Assembly: GCF_013466425.1 (NCBI RefSeq)
Contig: NZ_CP059165.1
Span: 186,001 to 250,000 of the forward strand
Source of the DNA: Mycobacterium vicinigordonae
Lineage (GTDB): Bacteria; Actinomycetota; Actinomycetes; Mycobacteriales; Mycobacteriaceae
Direction: 5' to 3'
DNA: 64,000 nucleotides
Shown here: in pieces, positions 59,338 through 64,000 of the stretch
Layout of the letters: the number at the start of each line of letters is the position of its first letter
Position numbering within the stretch: position 1 is the first letter of the stretch
The notes under the pieces: model-generated
Seen by the model: only the letters and a program-made list of their open reading frames with translations
What the model was told of the DNA's origin: nothing
The model's database searches: none
Translations under genes and position numbers: made by a program

Positions 59338-60927
59338 GTGAGCGATAACGGATCGCCGAATACTCCGGCAATCGACTGTGACGTGGCGGTAGTCGGCTAC
59401 GGGCCCGTCGGGGCGACCGCCGCCAACCTGCTGGGTCGGTATGGCTTGAAAGTTATTGTGATTGAGCGTGATCCCGACATCTACCAGCGGGCACGCGCCA
59501 TCTCTACCGACGAGGAAGTGATGCGGATATGGCAGTCGGTGGGGCTTGCCGACCGCCTGCAACAGGACATGCTTGCCGACCGACCACTCGCATTCGTGGA
59601 CTCCACGGGGGCGCCGTTCTACCAGACCACGATCACCGGACGCGGCTGCGGACACCCGCCTCAACAGTTCATTTATCAACCCGCTGTAGATGCCGTGCTG
59701 CGTGCGGGCGTGGCTCGCTTCGCGGGCGTCGAGGTGCTGCTCGAGCACGAATGCCTGCGTGTCTTGAACAAGGGCGATCACGTCGAGTTGATGTTGGCCG
59801 ACCTGCGCGCCGATACCTTCAGGCGGATACGTGCCTCGTATGTGATTGCTGCCGACGGTGGCTCCTCGCCCACCCGCGGGCAGTTGGGCGTCGGCTACTC
59901 CGGTAAGACTTACAGCGAGCGCTGGGTCGTGATCGACACCAAATTGCTCAAGAAGTGGGATGCCCACGACCGCTTGCGCTTCCACTGCAACCCCGTTCGG
60001 CCGACGGTGGACTGCCCGACCCCGCTCGGACACCACCGCTGGGAATACCCCGCCCGCGCGGGCGAAGACGACAACCATCTGGTGAGCGACGCGGCCGTCT
60101 GGGAAGTACTCAACGACCAGGGCATCACCGACGAGCATGTCGAGATTCTGCGCACGGTGATCTACCGCCACCACGTTCGGGTGGCCGATCGGTGGCGGGT
60201 GGGCCGGGTGTTTCTGGCCGGCGACGCCGCACATGCCATGCCGCCCTGGATCGGCCAGGGGATGGCCGCGGGCGTTCGCGATGTGGCCAATCTGTGCTGG
60301 AAACTCACCGCGGTCCTTGCTGGGCACGCCCCTGAGTCGTTGTTGGATTCCTACGAGGCCGAGCGCAAACCACACGTTACGGAAGTGACCCGGCGGGCAG
60401 TGTTGATGGGCCGCGTCATCACCGAACGTAACAAGGTGTTGGCGACGATCCGCAACCATGTGTTGCGTGTGCTGACCAAGTCGGCGGCAATCCGCCGGCA
60501 GGGGCAAAAGCTCTACTGGATCCCCGAAGCGTACTACCCCGACGGATTTTTCGCCGGGAGCGGGCACAAGGCCGAAGGCCGGCAGATCATCCAACCCTGG
60601 GTGATCGACGACACCGGCGCCAGGAAACGCCTCGACGACGTCATGCAGGGCCGGTGGACGCTGCTGCACATCGGCGACCTGCCGCCCGAAGCGCACGCGT
60701 GGACCCAGCGTGGTGCCACGTCAATCCCGGTCCGGGATACCACGCTCACTGCGTGGCTCAGAGACAAGAAGGCGACCGCGGCCATCGTCCGGCCAGACGG
60801 ATTCATCTATGCGGCGACAGATTCTGTGACACCGCTGGCGGCTCCACCGGCCGGCCTGGACTGCAACCCAACCCCGGTAACTGTCGCCGGCGCGCTGGCG
60901 CCGACCCTGAACGGAGTTCTCGCATGA
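59338..60927 (+). CDS. FAD-dependent aromatic hydroxylase (MhpA-like)
   Basis: The 529-aa enzyme from GTG 59338 (ACGAGGTTCAGCA upstream) shows AVVGYGPVGATAANLLGRYG (FAD), IVIERDPDIYQRARAISTDE, the SYVIAADGGSSPTRGQLGV DG motif and RVFLAGDAAHAMPPWIGQGM followed by AAGVRDVANLCWKLTAVLAG. It is most like 3-(3-hydroxyphenyl)propionate hydroxylase, which adds an ortho hydroxyl to give a catechol for meta cleavage. The downstream hydrolase and dioxygenase genes overlap by 4 and 8 bp, showing one operon. Confidence 0.9.
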   Translation: MSDNGSPNTPAIDCDVAVVGYGPVGATAANLLGRYGLKVIVIERDPDIYQRARAISTDEEVMRIWQSVGLADRLQQDMLADRPLAFVDSTGAPFYQTTITGRGCGHPPQQFIYQPAVDAVLRAGVARFAGVEVLLEHECLRVLNKGDHVELMLADLRADTFRRIRASYVIAADGGSSPTRGQLGVGYSGKTYSERWVVIDTKLLKKWDAHDRLRFHCNPVRPTVDCPTPLGHHRWEYPARAGEDDNHLVSDAAVWEVLNDQGITDEHVEILRTVIYRHHVRVADRWRVGRVFLAGDAAHAMPPWIGQGMAAGVRDVANLCWKLTAVLAGHAPESLLDSYEAERKPHVTEVTRRAVLMGRVITERNKVLATIRNHVLRVLTKSAAIRRQGQKLYWIPEAYYPDGFFAGSGHKAEGRQIIQPWVIDDTGARKRLDDVMQGRWTLLHIGDLPPEAHAWTQRGATSIPVRDTTLTAWLRDKKATAAIVRPDGFIYAATDSVTPLAAPPAGLDCNPTPVTVAGALAPTLNGVLA

Positions 60928-61799
60928 CCACTACCCAACGCGCCGAAGCGACGGTCACCGTTGCCGGCAAGCCGATCTTCTTCGTCGAATCCGGAACCGG
61001 CCCAGTCGTTGTGCTGCTACACGGCGGTGGTCCGGGAGCATCCGGAGTGTCGAACTACTCCCGCAACATCGACACGCTGGCGCAGCAGTTCCGGGTGATC
61101 GTGCCCGATATGCCTGGCTATGGCAGCTCGACCAAGACGCTAGACCAGAGCGACCCGTTTGGTTACCTCGCGGACATGATTCGTGGGTTGCTCGACGAAA
61201 TCGGCGTCGATACAGCGCATTTGATCGGCAACTCATACGGTGGAGCGGCGGCGCTGCGGCTCGCGCTGGACACCTCAAATCGAGTCGAAAAGCTGGTCTT
61301 GATGGGTCCGGGTGGCATCGGGACTACCCGAGGCTTGCCGACCGCCGGACTCAACAGCCTGATGTCTTACTACGGCGGAGAAGGGCCGAGTCGCGAGAAG
61401 CTGGCCAACTTCATTCGCACCTACCTCGTCTACGACGGTGCTCAGGTACCCGACGAGCTGATCGACCTGCGGTATAAAGCATCCATCGACCCCGAGGTGG
61501 TGGCCAACCCGCCGCTGCGACGCCCGTCGGGGCCACTGGCACTGCGCACGCTGTGGCGTATGGATCTGACTCGCGATTCGCGGTTGAAGAAACTGAAGAC
61601 ACCGACGCTGGTGTTGTGGGGGCGTGACGACAAGGTCAACAAGCCATCCGGTGGGCCGATGCTGCTCAACGCCCTCCCTAACGCCGAGCTGGTGATGACC
61701 TCGCACACCGGCCACTGGATGCAGTGGGAACGCGCGGAGTTGTTTAACGAGCTGGTTTGCGGTTTCCTGCAACCGGATTCGAGGTTGGCTCGTGGCTAG
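60924..61799 (+). CDS. Meta-cleavage product C-C bond hydrolase (alpha/beta hydrolase, MhpC/BphD/HsaD-like)
   Basis: ATG 60924 overlaps the hydroxylase stop (ATGA); the product is 291 aa. The triad is visible: Ser in HLIGNSYGGAAALRLALDTS, Asp in TPTLVLWGRDDKVNKPSGGP, His in MTSHTGHWMQWERAELF. The oxyanion region HGGGPGASGVSNYSRNIDTL is typical of MCP hydrolases. It cleaves the ring-opened 2-hydroxy-6-oxo-dienoate to 2-hydroxypentadienoate and an acid. HsaD of the cholesterol pathway is a homologue, but the context here resembles an aryl-propionate-type pathway. Confidence 0.92.
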   Translation: MTTTQRAEATVTVAGKPIFFVESGTGPVVVLLHGGGPGASGVSNYSRNIDTLAQQFRVIVPDMPGYGSSTKTLDQSDPFGYLADMIRGLLDEIGVDTAHLIGNSYGGAAALRLALDTSNRVEKLVLMGPGGIGTTRGLPTAGLNSLMSYYGGEGPSREKLANFIRTYLVYDGAQVPDELIDLRYKASIDPEVVANPPLRRPSGPLALRTLWRMDLTRDSRLKKLKTPTLVLWGRDDKVNKPSGGPMLLNALPNAELVMTSHTGHWMQWERAELFNELVCGFLQPDSRLARG

Positions 61800-62772
61800 C
61801 GTGTTCGGCCGGGTACACCTGGGCTACGTCGTTGTCGAGACAGAGAAGTTCGCCGACTGGCGAAGGTTCGGCAGCGACGCCATCGGCATGCATTTCGACC
61901 AGACGCTGCCCGACGTGCATCGGTTTCGGCTCGATGACCACACCTGCCGGTTCCTGCTGAAGCGTGGCCCCGCCGAAGATGTCGCAGCACTGGGTTGGGA
62001 AGTGGACGACCATAACACTTTTGACGAGATCCTGGCCCGCGTCAGAAATCACGGCGTGCCCGTCACCGACGGGACATCCGAGGAAACGGCGATTCGAGGT
62101 GTCGAGCGAATGGCCCGGTTCGCCGGTCCCAATAGACTAGCCCAGGAGATCTTCACCCGGCCGCAGGGCGGCGACATCCCGGCCTCGATCCGTGGCAGAT
62201 TCGTCACGGGCGCATCCGGATTGGGACACGTCGCCCTTACCAGCAAGAAGCCGCACCAAGTGCACGGCTACTACGAGACGGTCTTCGACGCCAGGCTCAC
62301 CGACTTCATCGACGAGACCATCAGCGGCCTGAAGTTCAAGATCCGGTTTCTGCGGGTCAACGAACGACACCACTCGGTGGCCATCGCGGCGGTCAATCGG
62401 TTGCCGCTCAACCCGATTCGCACCCGGGTGCAGCACTGCAACATACAGGTGGCCGACCTCGACGACATGACCGCCGCCTACCAGCGCGTTCGGCAACTCG
62501 GCTTCGACATGGCGCTAGGCATTGGCCAACACACTAACGACAGGGAACTGTCCTTTTACGCGCTAACCCCGTCCGGCTTCGAATGGGAGGTCGGCTGGAA
62601 CCCAATCGTGGTCGACGAAACAACCTGGGAGCCAACAACATACCAAGGTATTAGCATCTGGGGGCACACCCCGGAGGGGCAGACCATAGTCGACAAACTG
62701 AGCCAGTTCAAGGTCGCCGCCGCGTCGCTCGTGCACCGAGAAGACACGGTCTTGACCATTCCCAGAGCCTGA
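61792..62772 (+). CDS. Extradiol ring-cleavage dioxygenase (BphC/HsaC type)
   Basis: GTG 61792 (overlap of 8 bp with the hydrolase) gives 326 aa with two VOC modules. Iron ligands fit type I extradiol enzymes: His in ASGLGHVALTSKK, His in IRTRVQHCNIQVADLDD and Glu in PSGFEWEVGWNPIV. The active-site His in NERHHSVAIAAVN and Tyr in ELSFYALTP are also present. It opens a catechol next to a hydroxyl with Fe(II) and O2. Order hydroxylase-hydrolase-dioxygenase on one side and dehydrogenase-aldolase on the other gives a near-complete meta-cleavage route. Confidence 0.92.
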   Translation: MASVFGRVHLGYVVVETEKFADWRRFGSDAIGMHFDQTLPDVHRFRLDDHTCRFLLKRGPAEDVAALGWEVDDHNTFDEILARVRNHGVPVTDGTSEETAIRGVERMARFAGPNRLAQEIFTRPQGGDIPASIRGRFVTGASGLGHVALTSKKPHQVHGYYETVFDARLTDFIDETISGLKFKIRFLRVNERHHSVAIAAVNRLPLNPIRTRVQHCNIQVADLDDMTAAYQRVRQLGFDMALGIGQHTNDRELSFYALTPSGFEWEVGWNPIVVDETTWEPTTYQGISIWGHTPEGQTIVDKLSQFKVAAASLVHREDTVLTIPRA

Positions 62773-62833
62773 CTCGGCTACAACAGCGGACCGGATTCTG
62801 CGGTGCAGTTACGTTCGCGCACAACCAAGTGTG

Positions 62834-64000
62834 CTAATCCAGAGAGGCGGCAAGTGCTTCATTGAATGTCTCGCTCGGGCGCATCACCGCGGCGGTCTTG
62901 TCGGCGTCGGGGTAGTAGTAGCCGCCGATGTCAACCTCGTCACCTTGGGCTCCGTTGAGTTCGGCGACGATCTTCTTCTCGTTCTTTGCCAACGCTTCGG
63001 CGAGGGGACCGAAATGTTTCTTGAGCTCTTTGTCGTCGTCCTGCGCGGCCAGTTCCTGTGCCCAGTACATGGCAAGGTAGAACTGGCTGCCCCGGTTGTC
63101 CAGCTCGCCGGTCTTGCGCGACGGGCTCTTGTTCTCGTCCAGCAGCTTGCCAATAGCCGCGTCCAGCGTCGTGCCGAGGATCTTGGCCCGCTCGTTCTTG
63201 GTCTTGATGCCCACGTCCTCGAAACAGGCTCCCAGCGCTAGGAACTCGCCAAGCGAATCCCAACGCAGGTGGTTCTCCTCGACCAGCTGGTGGACGTGTT
63301 TGGGGGCCGAACCGCCGGCACCCGTCTCGTACATGCCGCCGCCGGCCATCAGCGGAACGATGGACAGCATCTTCGCGCTGGTGCCCAGCTCCAAAATGGG
63401 GAACAGGTCTGTGAGGTAGTCACGCAGGATGTTGCCCGTCACGGCGATGGTGTCCTGCCCCCGGACCACCCGCTCCATTGTGTATCGCATTGCCCACACC
63501 TGGGGCATGATCTGGATCTCGAGGCCCTCGGTGTCGTGGTCCTTGAGGTACTTCTTCACCTTCTTGCGCAACTCAGCCTCGTGTGGCCGTTCGGTGTCCA
63601 GCCAGAAGACAGCGGTCATGCCGGAGTTGCGTGCCCGCGTGACGGCCAGCTTCACCCAGTCTTGGATCGCCGCGTCGGTGACGATGGGCATCCGCCAGAT
63701 GTCACCGGGCTCGACGTCCTGGCTCAGCAGGACCTCGCCGCTGTCGATGTCGACGATGTTCGCAACTCCGGCCTCCGGGATCTCGAAGGTCTTGTCGTGG
63801 CTGCCGTATTCCTCGGCCTGCTGCGCCATCAGGCCCACGTTGGGCACGGTGCCCATGGTGGTCGGGTCGAATTGGCCGTGGGTTTTGCAGAAGTTGATCA
63901 TCTCCTGGTAGATCCGGGAGAACGTGGATTCGGGGTTCACCGCCTTGGTGTCCTTGGTCCGTCCGTCCGCGCCGTACATCTTGCCGCCGAGGCGGATCAT
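62834..64000 (-). CDS. icd2: Isocitrate dehydrogenase, NADP-dependent, monomeric type (5' end outside window)
   Basis: The reverse strand is open from the window edge to the stop at 62834, giving the C-terminal 389 codons of a protein that is normally about 745 aa. [80 protein letters not shown] and [35 protein letters not shown] are blocks of monomeric IDH, unlike the dimeric Icd1. It oxidises isocitrate to 2-oxoglutarate in the TCA cycle. It converges with the extradiol dioxygenase with 61 bp between stops, where I see no hairpin. Confidence 0.95.
   Translation of the reverse strand: MIRLGGKMYGADGRTKDTKAVNPESTFSRIYQEMINFCKTHGQFDPTTMGTVPNVGLMAQQAEEYGSHDKTFEIPEAGVANIVDIDSGEVLLSQDVEPGDIWRMPIVTDAAIQDWVKLAVTRARNSGMTAVFWLDTERPHEAELRKKVKKYLKDHDTEGLEIQIMPQVWAMRYTMERVVRGQDTIAVTGNILRDYLTDLFPILELGTSAKMLSIVPLMAGGGMYETGAGGSAPKHVHQLVEENHLRWDSLGEFLALGACFEDVGIKTKNERAKILGTTLDAAIGKLLDENKSPSRKTGELDNRGSQFYLAMYWAQELAAQDDDKELKKHFGPLAEALAKNEKKIVAELNGAQGDEVDIGGYYYPDADKTAAVMRPSETFNEALAASLD

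Overview
The window reads as mycobacterial chromosome, most likely from a non-tuberculous Mycobacterium. The DNA is GC-rich with strongly GC-biased third codon positions. It carries genus-typical genes: a PPE-PPW protein, Eis acetyltransferase, a mycobacterial SAM-dependent methyltransferase, monomeric isocitrate dehydrogenase, a DUF5313 membrane protein, an NDMA-type alcohol dehydrogenase, many acyl-CoA dehydrogenases and F420/LLM oxidoreductases, and an IdeR-type iron box. About 60 protein genes, one tRNA and several operator-like palindromes can be supported. I see no insertion sequence, integrase, rRNA or CRISPR array.

Layout. 1-12.9 kb: methyltransferase end, a frameshifted FadE5-like acyl-CoA dehydrogenase, a catalytically degenerate DNA polymerase I-like protein, an aromatic-ring monooxygenase, an OhrR/MarR regulator with its probable operator, a CysJ-like diflavin reductase under an iron box, an LLM oxidoreductase, a TetR/FAD-monooxygenase pair, a NUDIX hydrolase and a thioesterase. 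12.9-13.9 kb: an MFS pseudogene and a remarkable hexapeptide-repeat protein whose C-terminal half has a Cys at every third residue. 13.9-32.4 kb: lipid and xenobiotic enzymes (FadE, Eis, MFS efflux, FAD monooxygenases, a Baeyer-Villiger monooxygenase, P450, limonene-epoxide-hydrolase-like protein, APH-like kinase) interleaved with TetR and PadR regulators, many next to clear inverted repeats.

32.8-42.6 kb: a self-contained selenocysteine island. A three-gene membrane formate dehydrogenase operon has an in-frame UGA (Sec194) in its catalytic subunit, followed at once by a textbook bacterial SECIS hairpin. Next come selD on the other strand, three 59-bp tandem repeats that fold as nested hairpins, tRNA-Sec (anticodon UCA), selA and selB. 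The window thus holds the main user of Sec together with the donor synthase, tRNA, Sec synthase and elongation factor.

42.6-57.2 kb: a small Cys-rich protein, LysR/SDR pair, APH-like/FadE pair, membrane adenylate cyclase, AdhD-like dehydrogenase, a PhyH-type dioxygenase with a RidA protein, several TetR regulators, a membrane protein translationally coupled to a PPE-PPW gene, and a ferritin-like metal-dependent hydrolase operon. 57.1-62.8 kb: a divergent aromatic meta-cleavage cluster (flavin hydroxylase, C-C bond hydrolase, extradiol dioxygenase on +; acetaldehyde dehydrogenase and 4-hydroxy-2-oxovalerate aldolase on -) lacking the expected hydratase. The window ends in icd2.

Coding density is high, and at least eight convergent gene pairs overlap at their 3' ends. 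All functional calls rest on motif recognition and gene order; no database search was run.
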